A stretch of DNA of 64,000 bases, taken from Hevea brasiliensis. Taxonomy: Eukaryota > Streptophyta > Magnoliopsida > Malpighiales > Euphorbiaceae. Each line of letters starts with the position of its first letter. The first letter of the stretch is position 1. Positions 24,865 to 37,511 of this stretch are shown here, piece after piece. The stretch is from assembly GCF_030052815.1 (NCBI RefSeq), contig NC_079509.1, positions 42,340,750-42,404,749 on the forward strand, given 5' to 3'. Under the pieces are notes generated by a model. It searched no databases and had not been told where the DNA came from. It saw nothing but the letters and a program-made list of their open reading frames with translations. A program made the translations under genes and the position numbers.

Positions 24865-27800
24865 ATACGTAGAAGCAAAAGAGCTGCCACTACACTAAAG
24901 TGAGATGTGCCAGATGAGTTGTCGGCATAGGATGAGGTACCTGCCCTGAGGAGGTGAGGCAAGAGACCTAGAGCTGCTTAAGTAGAAGAGCAGCCGCCAC
25001 TAGTACAGGAATAGTCTTTTGTGGGCTAGAGTCTTATGGACCCAATGGCAGCTACGCTAACCGGATTGCAGAGAACCATCGATATGGTGGCTCAATATAT
25101 GGTCCACTCTCCATAATAGTAGTAGCCCACCGCACCAAGAGGGTAACCTTACAAATAAATAATAAATTTTAAGAAGTTGGTGCCTAGTATCTATGATGTA
25201 ACTTATAATACTTACCGGTTTTTAGACTCTTGCAAATAGGCAGGGGTGCAACTTTTGACACCTCTTTACCCGTCTATAGTGTAGCCAAGTAAGACATGCC
25301 ACATAGTGTGCTGAAGTACCATATTATATCCTAATTCAAATTGATTTACAGTTCTTATTTTTATTGATTAAAAAGACTTTTATGTGAAATTTTTACCATT
25401 TAGGTCCTTTATTTACAATTTTTGATTAATTTAAATTTTCTGCAAATTTTATAAAAAATTCGGCAGAGTGCCAGCTGTAAATTGGAAAAACAGTTCTTCT
25501 GAACCTGTGAAAGACACTCCCAAATAATTTATCATATCCCCAACTCCAACTATTCAACATAATCTCAACATTTCTCATCAAATTCTTAAATTTTTATTCA
25601 TTCAATTCATATCATATTCAAGCTCAATTTATAAATAAATACTCAAATTTTATTTATGAACACAATTTACAGATAATTACATTAATACATACTTACATGA
25701 GTTTCAAATGTACATGGCAAGATAAAAATCTAATTATAAAAATTATAAAATACAAAATACAAAATATAGTCTAGTGTCTTACCAATACACTACAGATGTG
25801 GGGTAATACTGGACTCTAAGCAGATCGGACTCTCACCCAGTCTAGGGTCTGCTGGGTTCTAGCTCCATGTCTCCAGTACCTACGCGTTGCAAACAGTGAC
25901 GTGCTAAGCAATACTGCTTAGTGGTGCCAATATAAAATAAAAATAACTAAAATAAAATAATTATGCAGAAGGTATGCTGATATTTTACACAGACTAAATT
26001 TTTTGTAATTATTAGTGACATTATTATTTTGGTACTTTTTATATTAATTAATTGGTTATAATTTATTACACTTAATTTAATTGCCCAAGTAACCTAGGCA
26101 ACTTGACCGGACTGGATAAAAGGGTAAACTAGCATTGGATATCAATTACCTCGGGCCGTCACACCATTGGTCACATAGTGTGTACCAGGTGTGCAACAGA
26201 ATGGCTATTAAGCCATATTAGTCATTAGTCATAAGGCCAAGCACAATTGACATAATCAAAATAGCCACTATATCACAGAATGGTACGAAAGGCCATAAAA
26301 CACGGAATGGCGTGAAGCCATATATAGTATTGTTAACAGAACCCTATTAGCATGCCAACCTATCCAAACCAATTATTCTAGGCATACTAGGGCATTTCAT
26401 ACAGTTAATTATTTAATTACTTATATTTGTAGTTTAGAGATCACTATTCACTTGACTATTCCACACAAATGTTGACTTTTTAATATCTAATAGATTTGTT
26501 AAGTCTAAGTCCATCAATATACCACATTTTGAATTTTATTTTTGTTGGCATTAGTTGCCAAACTCAATTCCTAGCCTTCTAAGTTTTATTTCAAATTTCC
26601 AGAATTTAAGGTCCATGTTTATTGTTCCATTGGACCTTGCTACTGTGAAAAATTGATAAAACTTTCTTCACAAAAGTTGTTCCTTTGTGTGTCTAGTTTA
26701 ATTCTCTTTTTGAATTACTCCATTTGGAGTTTTATAGCTCCAGTTATGGCCTAAATACCACTATTAGCCGGATTGAAAATTTTCCAGAATTTCTGGGCAG
26801 AAATCAATTCTGGTAGTTTTGGTGTCCTGATTTTGATGGACAATTTCATTAAGTTCTGGTCAGAATTTGAAGTTATGTTCTTCATGAAAGTTGTTCTAAA
26901 TTATCTAAGCTTTCCATTAATATAAAATTCAGGTCAATTGGACATTTCTACACTGAGTTATGACCAAATGAACAAACACTATTTATTTGGTCATTTTCCA
27001 GGGATAGCATGTTGGTCACTCGGATTGGGGAAGTTTTTAGGTCAACTTATGGTGCCTTAATTCACTTTATATTATGTTCTAACCTTACCAAATGGTCATT
27101 AATTGACCATTAAAATGTCCCTACACCATTGTATGAGCAAAACCCCAATTTTACTCAAAACCCTAAATTCTCAAATTCTTAATTCTATCACTAACTTACA
27201 ATTTAATGTTATAAGTGTTAAATTCTTAACAAGGGCAGCTTGTATAGCAATTTAATTCAAAGAAAGTCATCAAATCCCTAACACATCTATGGCTACCGAA
27301 ATCATGGGGTATGTATACCAATGGTTTTCATTTCAATTTCTTAAAATTTTCAACTTAATTCTACTTCTTAAACATGAATTAAGAGAAAGAGAGAGAGATT
27401 GGACACTAACCTCTATGGAGATCCAACTTGAGCTTGTTAATCTTCTAAATTTCTCCTTCTAATTACTGCCCTAAGCTTGTTCTAGTTGTAAGGATCAATT
27501 TTAATGAAGAGAGTAATTGAGTTTATGGTGGAATTTAGTGGAATTTGGAGCTTAATGAAGCTTTCATGGAGGTTGGGTTATGGAAGAAAATTTTGGCTGG
27601 TTTGGGGGAAGAAGAAGGCAGAATTGTTTTGTCATTTTTTTGGTCTCCTTTATCTTTTTTTATTGATTTAATAAGTGGTTGTCTAATGGTGATTGGTGGA
27701 GAGTTTTTAATGACATCTTAATGATGTCATAATTTGAGTTTTATTTCATTTTCTTTTCTTTCTTTTCTACTCATTTTTAATTTAATTTTTTAGCAATATT

Positions 27801-29020
27801 TATTCACATTTTATGTTATATAATTTATTTAATCAATTGGACAAGTTAGTCAAAAATTATCTCAGAAGGTGAAATGACCAAAATGCCCTTCGTTTTGCTT
27901 AACGAGCTAAAATTGTCTGTACCAATTGATAAAATTCTCTGAGCATTTTCTTGGCATTCTAAGGCCATCGAAAGCTCAATAACTCTTCACTGGAGTCTCA
28001 AAAATTAATTAACTGGGTTTATCTATGGGTATAGGGTCAACAACTGTCTTTACAGTCGCTTTCCATTAGGTCACCCATCGCTGGAGCACCGGCTCATTTA
28101 ACTTTGTTGTATTTTATTTCTAAAATGTTTCCTAAATTTTTCATACCATTATTTGAATTATTTATGACTCTTCACTTTAGTCTAAATAAAATTCTAAACA
28201 TTCTAGCTGTCGGGATAGACATTGATAACTGGAACAGTAGAATGTACGGACTAGCTAAAGTGAGGGTGTTATAGAACTGTAGTTAACTGACAGGAGATTG
28301 GTAGAATGTGTGCAGCATGTATTGGGGCCAATGCCAAGGCAGTGGATGATAGACTACGTACTACCTCGTATTGAGGGATTATCTTAGACCCAGTTTGTGG
28401 AACTGTTCGTCAACAGGTTTGTGCCAGAAAGCTTCAGAGACTAAAAGCAGTGGGCCTTTGAGGCCTTAAGGCAGAATGGAAGATTCGTAGATGAATATAC
28501 TACAAAATTTTTTGAACTGAGTAGGTATGCCCCCACAGCAGTGGCTATAGACAGCATGAAGGTAAAGATGTTCCTAAAGGGGCTAAACAAGAAGTATGCA
28601 AACCTAGCCATGATGTTTGATCAGTCTTTCGATGTGGTAGTTGATCGAGCCTGACAGATTGAAATTAGCTATACCGGAGATGACAGTGGAAGGGCAAAGA
28701 AGAATAGAGCAGAGGGTTTTTCAGGTATTTCCTACATGAGTACCATGGATGGTGGAGGCCAAAGTCATTACAGAGGAAGAAGTAGAAAAAACAAGAAGGG
28801 TGGTTTTAAACACAGATCTCGAGGATTCAGACCAGGGTATGGATCTAGCAGTGGTCACTGTTCGGATTACAACCATTCTGGGTCTGGTTTAGGATCCTCC
28901 TTGGCACCTTGCACACAGTGTGGAATAGGATATTCAGGACCTTGTATGATGGGTTTAGGAGTATGTTTTCGGTATGGCTGGCAGGGTCACTTTGCTAGAG
29001 AATGTCCCATGTTCACCTAG
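24865..29020 (+). pseudogene. gag of the family I chromovirus, interrupted
   Basis: The likely start codon has become ATA (24865). The frame then carries several TAG/TGA codons but keeps a recognisable order: basic N-terminus, MDPMAATLTGLQ, capsid-like RFLDSC, then a 3 kb interruption by the solo LTR, then TDRRLVECVQHVLGPMPRQW and ELSRYAP. The nucleocapsid knuckle near 28958-29010 reads CFRYGWQGHFAREC, so the second zinc-binding Cys of CxxCx4Hx4C is Tyr. Joining the flanks across the solo LTR at the CAACT duplication restores a continuous capsid frame apart from one TAG. Gag would form the virus-like particle, but this copy cannot. Confidence 0.85.
25254..28273 (-). mobile_element. Family II solo LTR inserted in gag
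   Basis: 3020 bp, reading TATAACACCC... on the minus strand, where C-to-T decay has changed TGTAACACCC. Flanks CAACT (25249-25253) and GAACT (28274-28278) are a 5-bp target duplication with one change. The copy aligns with 1-1396 and 52989-56868, including the CCCGTCTATAGTGTAGCC block near its left end. A run of GGCC/AAGCCAT words at about 26195-26330 corresponds to the minisatellite of the 52989-56868 copy. Confidence 0.9.
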
Positions 29021-29176
29021 CCACAGATGGGGTCACAAGGTTCTATTGCAAATGTTCCTCGTCAATTATATCCTGGTACTTCAAGCATGGCAGGCAGTTA
29101 GTTCAGTGGCCAGCAGGGCTGAGGACATGGATTTGGAGGCAGGCCAGGAGGTAGAAGTCAACTTCAGGGTTTTACA

Positions 29177-30620
29177 ATGCAGGGTAGGGGTCAAGGTCGG
29201 GTTTTCACCTTGACCCACCAGGATGCTGAGGCTTCCAATACAGTTGTGACAGGTATTCTTCTAGTCTGTTCCTATAAGGCTTGTGTTTTGATAGATCCGA
29301 GTGCTATGCACTCATTTGTCTCCCCTGTTTTTGCCATGAGATTGGGTAGGAGCCCTACAATTTTAGAATGCCCTTTGTCTGTAGCTATCCCTCTTAGTGA
29401 CAACATAGATGTAAATATGATTTTTTTGGGTAGCCCCGTGGTGGTGGATGAAAGAATTCTCCCAGCAGACTTGGTTCCTTTATCGGTAATAGATTTTGAT
29501 GTAATTTTGGGCATGGATTGGCTGGCAACTCATTATGCCACTTTAGACTGCAGGAAAAAAAAAAGGTGTATTTTCATATACCTGGTGTGAAAGAGTTTAG
29601 CTTTGATAATGATAGGAGCGTGGTTCCATATAACTTGGTGTCAGTAATTAGTGCTAGAAAGATGTTGAGGCGTGGGTGTTAGGGGTATTTGGCATTAGTG
29701 AGAGATACATCTATAGAAGATGTTGACATTGAGAATGTTCTTGTTGTCAGAGAATTTATGGATATCTTCCCTGAGGAGATTTTTGGGCTACCACCAAGAA
29801 AGGAAATAGAGTTCTGCATTGACATTGTGTTGGGCACAAACCCCATATCAATGCCCCTTTACAGGATAGCCCCAGCAGAATTAAAAAAACTGAAGGAGCA
29901 ACTACAAAAGCTTATGGACAAGGGTTTTATCCATCCAAGTACCTCCCACTGGGGCTCTCCTGTTCTATTTGTGAGGAAGAAAGATGGGTCTTTAAGGTTA
30001 TGTATTGATTATAGACAGCTGAACAAAGTGACTGTAAAGAACAAGTATCCACTTCCTCAGACCAATGATCTATTTGATCAGCTCTAATGGGCTAGATTCT
30101 TTTCAAAAATAGATCTACGGTCAGGCTACAAACAGTTGAGAATCAGGAATGAGGATGTGCCCAAGACAGCGTTTAGGACAAGATATAGTCATTATGAGTT
30201 CTTGGTGATGTCTTTTAGACTCACTAATACACCAACGGCCTTCATGGACTTGATGAATAGGGTGTTCGGGCCATTCCTGGACCATTTTGTCATCGTATTC
30301 ATAGATGACATTTTGGTATACTCTTGGACCGAGGAAGAACATGTGTGGCATTTGAGGATGGTGTTGCAGACTTTGAGGGAGCACTAGCTATATGCCAAAT
30401 TTTCAAAATGTGAATTTTGGCTAGAAAGCATCTCATTCTTGGCACACGTGGTTTCTAGTAAAGGTATTCAAGTGGATCCCAAGAAAATTGAGATGGTAAC
30501 CGATTGGCTTAGGCCTACAACAGTCACTGAGGTGTGAAGTTTTCTAGGCCTAGCTGGCTACTATAGGTGTTTTGTACAGAATTTCTCCAGGATAGCAGCT
30601 CCCCAAACTAAGTTAACTTG
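29177..30620 (+). pseudogene. Protease and reverse transcriptase of the family I chromovirus
   Basis: The protease shows VLIDPSAMHSF, where the active-site D-S/T-G reads DPS, and later VILGMDWLATH. RT begins about 29689 and contains [13 protein letters not shown] [34 protein letters not shown] and the catalytic [13 protein letters not shown] replaces a Gln codon at about 30085 and a TAG follows EH at about 30385. Downstream, the TVTE and [10 protein letters not shown] segments are also interrupted by a TGA. The enzyme would copy element RNA into DNA. This copy is inactive. Confidence 0.88.
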
Positions 30621-32590
30621 GAAGAATGTTTCGTTCATTTGGACAGATGATTGTGAGGAGAGCTTCCAGAAGCTTAAGGAATGTCTAACTACAGCCCCTG
30701 TGTTGACATTACCGATAAGTAGTGAAGGATATACTGTGTATTATGATGCCTCCAAAGTTAGTTTAGGGTGTGTTTTGATGCAACATGGGAAAGTAGTGGC
30801 TTATGCTTCAAGGCTGCTAAAGAGGCATGAGCAAAACTACTCCACCCATGATTTGGAAATGGAGGATGTAGTCCTTGCGTTAAAGATTTAGAGACACTAA
30901 CTGTATGGTGAAATGTGTGAGATATACACTGACAACAAGAGTTTGAAGTACATCTTCCAACAGAGAATTCAAACTTGAGGCAGAGGAGATGAATGGAACT
31001 TTTGAAGGACTATGATTGTGCCACCTAGTATCATCCTGGGAAGGCCAATGTAGTAGCAGATGCTCTTGGAGACCATTAATTCAGGAAGTACATGAGTTGA
31101 TGGATCAAGGTCTGATCTTGGATATTTCAGATGAGGGGGTATTATTGGCTCATTTTTCAGTAAGATTAGACCTGTGAGATAGAATCAGAGTTTCTCAGTA
31201 CAGGGACCCACAATTAATTAAGATTATAGAAAGAGTACAACAGGGTGAAGGTTGTAAATTTGGATTTGCTAGTGATGGCACTCTTATGCAAGGTTCCAGG
31301 TTATATGTGCCTGACATGGACAACCTCAGGAGCAAGAGGCACACTATACACCCTACAGTGTTCACCCAAGCTCCACCAAGATATACCATGATGTGAAAGA
31401 TAGCTAGTGGTGGAATGGCATAAAGAGAGACATAGCAGACTTTGTGTCCAACTGCTTAACTTATCAGAAGCCGAAGTTTGAACACTAGAGGCCGTCAGGG
31501 AAGCTGCAAGAGCTCCCTATCCAGGAATGGAAGTGGGAAATGATCACGATGGATTTTGTAACTGGATTGCCTTGTACCACATAGGAATATGATTCGATAT
31601 GGGTAATTGTAGATCATCTGACTAAAACAGCTCATTTCTTGCCTGTGCGAACCACCAATTCTGTTGCACAATACGCCTATGTTCGAGAAATAGTCAGATT
31701 GCATAGAGTTTTTGCTTCCATAATATCTGACAGAGGGCTCCAGTTTACTTCTCGATTTTGGAGAAAGCTACGGGAGGCGAGGCACTTGACTCACAGTTGA
31801 ACTTCAGTACCGCTTTCCACCCTCAGACAGATGGACAGTCCAAAAGGACAATTCAAACACTGGAGGATATGCTTGGTATATATGTCCTGGATTTCAGAGG
31901 TCAATAGGATGATCAGCTACCCTTGGTGGAGTTTGCCTACAACAACAGTTATTATTCTAGTATCAAGATGGCACCTTATGAGGCGCTATATGGCAGAAAG
32001 TGTAGGTATCCTTTGTGTTGGACAGAAATGGGAGAAGCAAAGGTGCATGATGTAGACCTAGTGCAATACACTTCTGAGATGGTTCCTTTAATCAAGGAAC
32101 GATTGAAAACAGCTTTCAACAGGAAGAAGAGTTATGCAGATCCCAGACAGAGGAATGTAGAGTTTGCAGTAGGCGATTACGTATTCCTGAAGGTTTCTCC
32201 GATGAAGGAAGTTATGAGATTTGGAAAGAAGAACAAGTTAGCACCTTAGCATATTGGACCTTTTGAGATTACTAACATAGTTGGAGCAGTTGCCTATCAG
32301 TTAGAGTTACCACCCAGCCTTTCTCATATTCATCGTGTGTTTCACATCTCCATGCTCAGGAAATGCATACTTGATCCTTCTCATGTGCTACATCTGGATA
32401 CAGTAGAGGTGAAAGAAGACTTGACGTTTGAGGAGCAGCCAGTAGCCATAGTGGACTACCAAGTGAGGCAACTAAGATTAAAATAGATCTCTATAGTTAA
32501 GGTTTTGTTGAGGAGCCAGTCAGTGGAAGAATGCACCTGAGAGTTAGAACGGGACATGCGTAGCAAGTACTCTTATTTGTTCAATGGGTA
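30621..32590 (+). pseudogene. RNase H, integrase and chromodomain-like tail of family I
   Basis: RNase H is visible as [16 protein letters not shown] and [14 protein letters not shown], then disrupted. Integrase keeps MDFVTGLP and IISDRGLQFTSRFW (the first two acidic residues) and HPQTDGQS, then shifts frame near 31850 and resumes at 31923 with VEFAYNNSY and YEALYGRKCR. The C-terminal part (32100-32590) has HIHRVFHISMLRK and a degenerate chromodomain-like end with VKVL. In chromoviruses this tail directs integration to marked chromatin. Confidence 0.85.
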
Positions 32591-32642
32591 ATTCTATTCT
32601 TTTATTCTGCCTTGTGTAAAAATTCAAGGATGAATTTTCTGT

Positions 32643-32655
32643 AAAGGGGGAAGAA
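32643..32655 (+). other. Polypurine tract of family I
   Basis: AAAGGGGGAAGAA directly abuts the 3' LTR start TGTAACACCC at 32656. It would prime plus-strand DNA synthesis. Confidence 0.85.
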
Positions 32656-35600
32656 TGTAACACCCTTAATTTTTAAATTAATTATTTTATGGGTAAATAT
32701 TAATATTTTATTTTATTTAAATTTAAGGAAATTTTTTGAAATTTTTCAGATTTTAGAAATCGGGTTCGATTTTCCAAAAATGTGAAACTTTAATGATTTT
32801 TAAAAATTAATTTAAAGACCACGTGGTAAAATTAAAAATATATTTAGACTTTACAAATTTTTTTGAGTTTTCTGGAATTTTTTTAGAATTTTTGGGCCTC
32901 GTTTTTGGTCCCAAGACAGAGTAAAAATTCAATTTTGAGTATCCTGAATCGAACTGATTGAATCGAGCCGGTGCCTTCCTTCTTTTTTCTTCGCCCTTCT
33001 CTCTCCCTGGCGCTCTCTCTTTCCTCATCCATTTCTCTCTCCTCCCTCTCCCTCCGCACCGACCACTGCCTCCCCACCCCTCCTCTTGTAGCTGTCAGCC
33101 TTCCCCACTCTTTCCCCGTTGCCAGCTGGCCTCTAGGCTGCCGAAAAACCGTGCGAAAGTGCCCCTTGTAGGAGCACCCTACTTCAGCTTCCCAGGCTAA
33201 TTCCAGTAGATCCGGCTACCGATTGGACTGGGTCTTGCTCCAAAACCCATCTACACCTCGAGAGCTTTCCATACACACTAAGAACACCAAAATCCATTGA
33301 GCGGTTTGTCCAATTTTTATCCATTTCTACTTTTAGGCTAGATTTCTCGTAAACCGTGAACCCTACGAAAAATTCCAGAGTACTAGAGCTCCCCTCGGAG
33401 AGAGCTTCGTGGCAATACCCATTTTGAATTTTTTCAACACCGTTTTTCGGTGGGTCTTATGAAACTTCACAATATTTTTTCGAGCACTAAATGAGCTTAA
33501 TAAATTCTATAAAAATTATGTATTAAACACCGTGTTGTGGGCTTCGCGTACATACTTTCAATTCGTGAAAATTCAACAGTTGCTCGGGTCTGTAATTTTG
33601 AGCCGGGCAGGCAGGTTACCAAAAAAGTTATAGAATTGAGTCAAAATTATAGGCTACCCCACCGTTTTCAGACGTTCTGGATGTGTCCCCAAGTAAGGCT
33701 GAGCAGAATTCAGTTCAAACCGAAAAATTGAACCGAACCGAGTTAATTCGGTTCAATCGGTTTGGTTTTAAAATTTAATCGGTTCGGTTTAGTTTTAATT
33801 TATAAAAATTTCAGTTATTTCAGTTCGGTTCGGTTTTGAAGAGAAAAAAATTGGTTAAATCGAACCAAACTGAATAGTGATTTATATAGTCAAATCGAAC
33901 CGAATTAATTTTTGAATTAATTTATTTTTATGGAAAATTTATGAATTATATTTAATTTTATATATATTAATTGTTTAATTTCATTGATTAATGGTTATTA
34001 GGTTCAAACCAAAGTTAAAATTAGGCAAAATAACTTGAAAATCAAGTCTAAATTAAAAAATAATAAAAAATCAAACCGATCGGTTTAAACCGAACCGAAC
34101 CAAAATAAAGCGGTTCGGTTCGATTCTGTTTTTCATTAATTTCGGTTCGGTTTTTAAAATTAACGGTTTGATTTTTATAATTTAATTAGGTTCGGTTCAG
34201 TTCGGTTCGGTTCGGTTTGGTTTGAACCGATTACTCACCCCTATCCCCAAGGTCAGAATTGGCATAGGTAAACCCGAACCTTACTTTTTCTTAATTATCT
34301 AGTGCTTGATTAAGATTAAAAATCTATAAAATATTCATGGTAGGTTAAAAAATTATAATTCCTTTTGCATTAGCTTAATAATATTGTTAAGGACCGCGGA
34401 ACAAAATTTTAGAATTTTTAGAGCTCATTTAGGTAGTTTTTACAAAAGGGTTAATTATAGGGACTAAATTATAATTGTTTAAATTATGGTTATTGACTGT
34501 TTGGATAAGCCCAAGAGGGGCCATGTGATGTGATTGAGTAATGGATGTGTGACTTGTGGATAAAAAAGTGTATTTTGAACCCTTTTGCATATTGGGTAGG
34601 TCCTAGGTATAGGGGAGACTTTGCCGGATTTTCGGCAAGACTTAGGGCATCTTTGGTCCTATCTAAACTTGTATTGAGTCAAATATATTAAAAAATTATA
34701 ATGAAATTGTCAGGTGAGCTAGGATAGCCTTCCTTCTCCACCCAGCTTCCGCAGTCACCTCGGTTCAAGTCTGTGAGTAAAATATTAATTTAATTATAAT
34801 TTCAATATTATTATATGTTCATGCATGCCCATGCATCACTTATAAATATATATCTATGTAGTTAAATACTAGGCTCATTTTATATTATATTCTTAATTGA
34901 TGAAGTGCCATGGATGTTGTTTATGGTAATTTAGAGTAATATGTGTGCGTTAGCGTGTGTGTGGTGTGTGGTATTGGATATGGATAGGGCGGGTAGACGC
35001 GGCTTGAGAGATACTCGCTGGGACCCGATCCTTTATGGATAAGTCAGGGTAGGCACGGCTCGAGATGATCTCGCTGGCCCCCGCATTTGGTTTATCAAGT
35101 GAAAGTCCAACTTGAAAGACACTCGCTGGCAGAGGTTGGATTAAGAGAGCTGTATAGGGGATTAGCTCCCATATATGTACTGTTTGAACATTATTGGGTG
35201 TGTGAGTGCTCCAAATTGTTTTTTTGCTGTTATAATGTGATGTGTATGAAAATTTCGATGGTGTTGCATTCCACTCCTTAGGATGCATTAGCTCTAGGAA
35301 GCTATAGAAATTGTAGTTAAAATTGGTATTTTACTCTCTGAGTCAAATGCTCACTCCTGTTCACCTTATTTTTCTAGGCTACATGAGGATTACTTATTGT
35401 GACTAACCTGCTCCTCTTCTTCGCAGGTCAATTAGTAATATTTGATGTATTTTGCATAATTTAGCCAAAATTTTAGACTTCTCATGTGTTAGGAGTATTT
35501 TAATCAATTTGGAACTGTAATATAATATTATGTTGAATTTGTAAGAACATTAAATGCATGTATATGTGAGTGTGATTGGATTGGATGAGGGAGCTGAGCT

Positions 35601-35867
35601 CCCATCTGATTTATGACATGATGAGTATATGGAGGGTGAGCTGAGCTCCCCAAATTGTTATATTGTGTTTACAGGTCGGGTGAGTCAAAAACTCCCCATT
35701 GTATGATCCATATTATGGCTGGACTTTGTCCGGTTGAATTCTTGAAATTAGGCTTAAAATGGGCCTTAGGATTGTGTTAAGGAATAGTTAGGCTTACTAC
35801 GGGCCTCGGGGGCTTGAAACTGGCCCGGGTCATAGTGGTAATCTAGCCCATAGGTTGGGTCGTGATA
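32656..35867 (+). repeat. 3' LTR of the family I chromovirus (contains a MITE)
   Basis: Starts TGTAACACCC and ends GGGTCGTGATA. Its 3212 bp drop to about 2654 without the MITE and one target copy, close to the 5' LTR length. Confidence 0.9.
33694..34243. mobile_element. hAT-type MITE in the 3' LTR, 550 bp
   Basis: The left end TAAGGCTGAGCAG and the reverse complement of the right end, TAGGGGTGAGTAA, are imperfect terminal inverted repeats. TCCCCAAG flanks it on both sides (33686-33693, 34244-34251), a perfect 8-bp duplication. The interior is packed with CGGTTCGGTT/AACCGAACC repeats on both strands, so it could fold back. The other family I LTRs lack it, confirming insertion. Confidence 0.93.
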
Positions 35868-35872
35868 ATATA

Positions 35873-36678
35873 TTTGATAAAGGAATAATAAACAAGACTT
35901 TTAAAAATATTAGTAGAGGACTGACACTAGTATTAATGAGGTTAGACCAGGTGTAAGGGATGTCTAACACTTTTTCTTTTGATACCCACTATCCCGAACC
36001 CAGGCATTGGGCTATGGTGACGATGATTTTAGAATTTTTGCAAGAAGTTACCATCCACAACCCTATCAGAAAATTAAGTGCATCAATGAAGTCTTTTTGG
36101 TTATCCCTTCGGAAATTGATACCTCAATCGGATGTCCCTCTGAAGAAATAATAAATATGTCCCGGTTATTACTCGGGTGGCAACTCCTGTCTATCTATGC
36201 CTTTGTGGCATAATTTCTTAGTACTGTGGTAATATTATGAGAAAATGACACTTACCAATAGACTTGATTCTATTAAGATTGTACAAATTGCATATATAGG
36301 AAATGTTGTCTAAGGAGGTTGTACTTAACTGACACCGATGTGACTTCATCATCTTTCTTGGGTATTACTTTGTGCACTTTATGCAATCCCAGTAGATAAT
36401 CATTTGTCTCACACCACATGACCACACAAAGCTTGAATCTAAGTAGAAATTTAACAATATTTGCATATATTGTGCCAACCTAGACTGGCACAGACAAACT
36501 TGTGGCTTTGTTATGTATCGATAATATGATATGATCTACTTCTTCCCTAACCACAAAATGTAATTTCATATTATTAAAAAAAATTAATTAAATTGCTAAT
36601 TTAATTTATCATAAGAAAATAGGAATTTTTTTTTAAATTCCAAAATAGGAATTAGACAAGGCATTAACTTCTAATGTG
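35873..36678. other. Unclassified remnant sequence
   Basis: The first 350 bases include CTCGGGTGGCAACTCCTGTC at about 36172, resembling a GGTGGCGACTCC motif found in the noncoding part of some plant Ty3 elements. The second half holds an unrecognised minus-strand coding-like stretch (36273-36560). No intact gene was seen. Confidence 0.4.
36273..36560 (-). pseudogene. Unrecognised coding-like remnant
   Basis: The minus strand is open for 96 codons from 36560 to a TAA at 36273, apart from one TAG at about codon 27. Its composition looks like real protein (segments VREEVDHIILSIHNKATS, KVHKVIPKKDDEVTSVSV, NLLRQHFLYMQFVQS). I do not recognise the family. No start codon or second exon could be identified. 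It may be part of a decayed element or a captured gene fragment. Confidence 0.35.
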
Positions 36679-36686
36679 ACATAAAG

Positions 36687-36919
36687 TAGGGTTGTGCACA
36701 GTTCTTAAGGTTTCAAATCGAATTGAAAAACCGTATTGGACAATATCAAAATCGAACCATATCGAACCGAACTTTTATTTATTATTTTGGTCCAGTTCTG
36801 GTTCTTCATCAAGAATTAAACTAAAAATGTGCCCAAACCAAATCAGAATTGAACGAAATCAATTTCATACATATGTTTTTTTTTATCTTTTTTTTTTATC
36901 TATTTTACAATTTGAATAA

Positions 36920-36984
<65 letters not shown>

Positions 36985-37503
36985 CTATTATTTTTCTAAC
37001 TTTTTAAAATAATTTTAGTTTTAAATATATTAAATCATCTTATAATTTTTAATTATATGATTAAATCACTTGTTAGTCATATAATGTATCTTTTAGTTAA
37101 AGATTACATAATTAAGAAATATGTAAAAGATAATATAATATTCTTATTAAGGAATGTATTTTTGATATTAATATTATTAATTTAATGTTAGTATTATTAT
37201 TTTTTGTTGTTTATTTTCATATTAGAAATCTAAAATTGTGTTTTTTATTTTAATATGAACACAAGATTGTTGTAGTTTTAGGTGTGAAATTAAATAAGAT
37301 TTGAAATGAAATTACAATAAAATTTGAAACCAACATAGAATCGAAACTAGAATCGAAACCGTACCAAAATTATTTAGAGCTGAATCAAAACTGAAACCGA
37401 AGTTTGACTTAAAGTTCGATTCCTAAAAGTCAAATAATCGAAAGTTTGGTTTTGGTTCCAGGTCTTAGTTAGAACCATACTATAACCAAAACCGAACACC
37501 CTA
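36687..37503. mobile_element. hAT-type MITE, 817 bp
   Basis: The left end TAGGGTTGTGCACAG and the reverse complement of the right end, TAGGGTGTTCGG, are imperfect terminal inverted repeats. ACATAAAG flanks both sides (36679-36686, 37504-37511), a perfect 8-bp duplication. Subterminal GAACCRWAACCG-type repeats occur on both arms. A TA microsatellite fills part of the centre. No coding capacity. Confidence 0.92.
36923..36981. repeat. (TA)n microsatellite inside the MITE
   Basis: An uninterrupted run of about 29 TA units between the two arms of the MITE. Confidence 0.95.
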
Positions 37504-37511
37504 ACATAAAG

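Larger units (their letters stand above)
21990..35867 (+). mobile_element. Family I chromovirus (Ty3/gypsy), complete but dead, with two nested insertions
   Basis: LTRs at 21990-24636 and 32656-35867 flank an interior in the order primer site, gag, protease, RT, RNase H, integrase, chromodomain-like tail and polypurine tract. Flanks ACATA (21985-21989) and ATATA (35868-35872) are a target duplication with one change. The two LTRs differ at very roughly one base in ten where compared by eye, so the insertion is old. A family II solo LTR (25254-28273) sits in gag and a hAT MITE (33694-34243) in the 3' LTR. Without them the element is about 10.3 kb. The coding part has many stops, often CAA/CAG to TAA/TAG. 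Confidence 0.92.
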
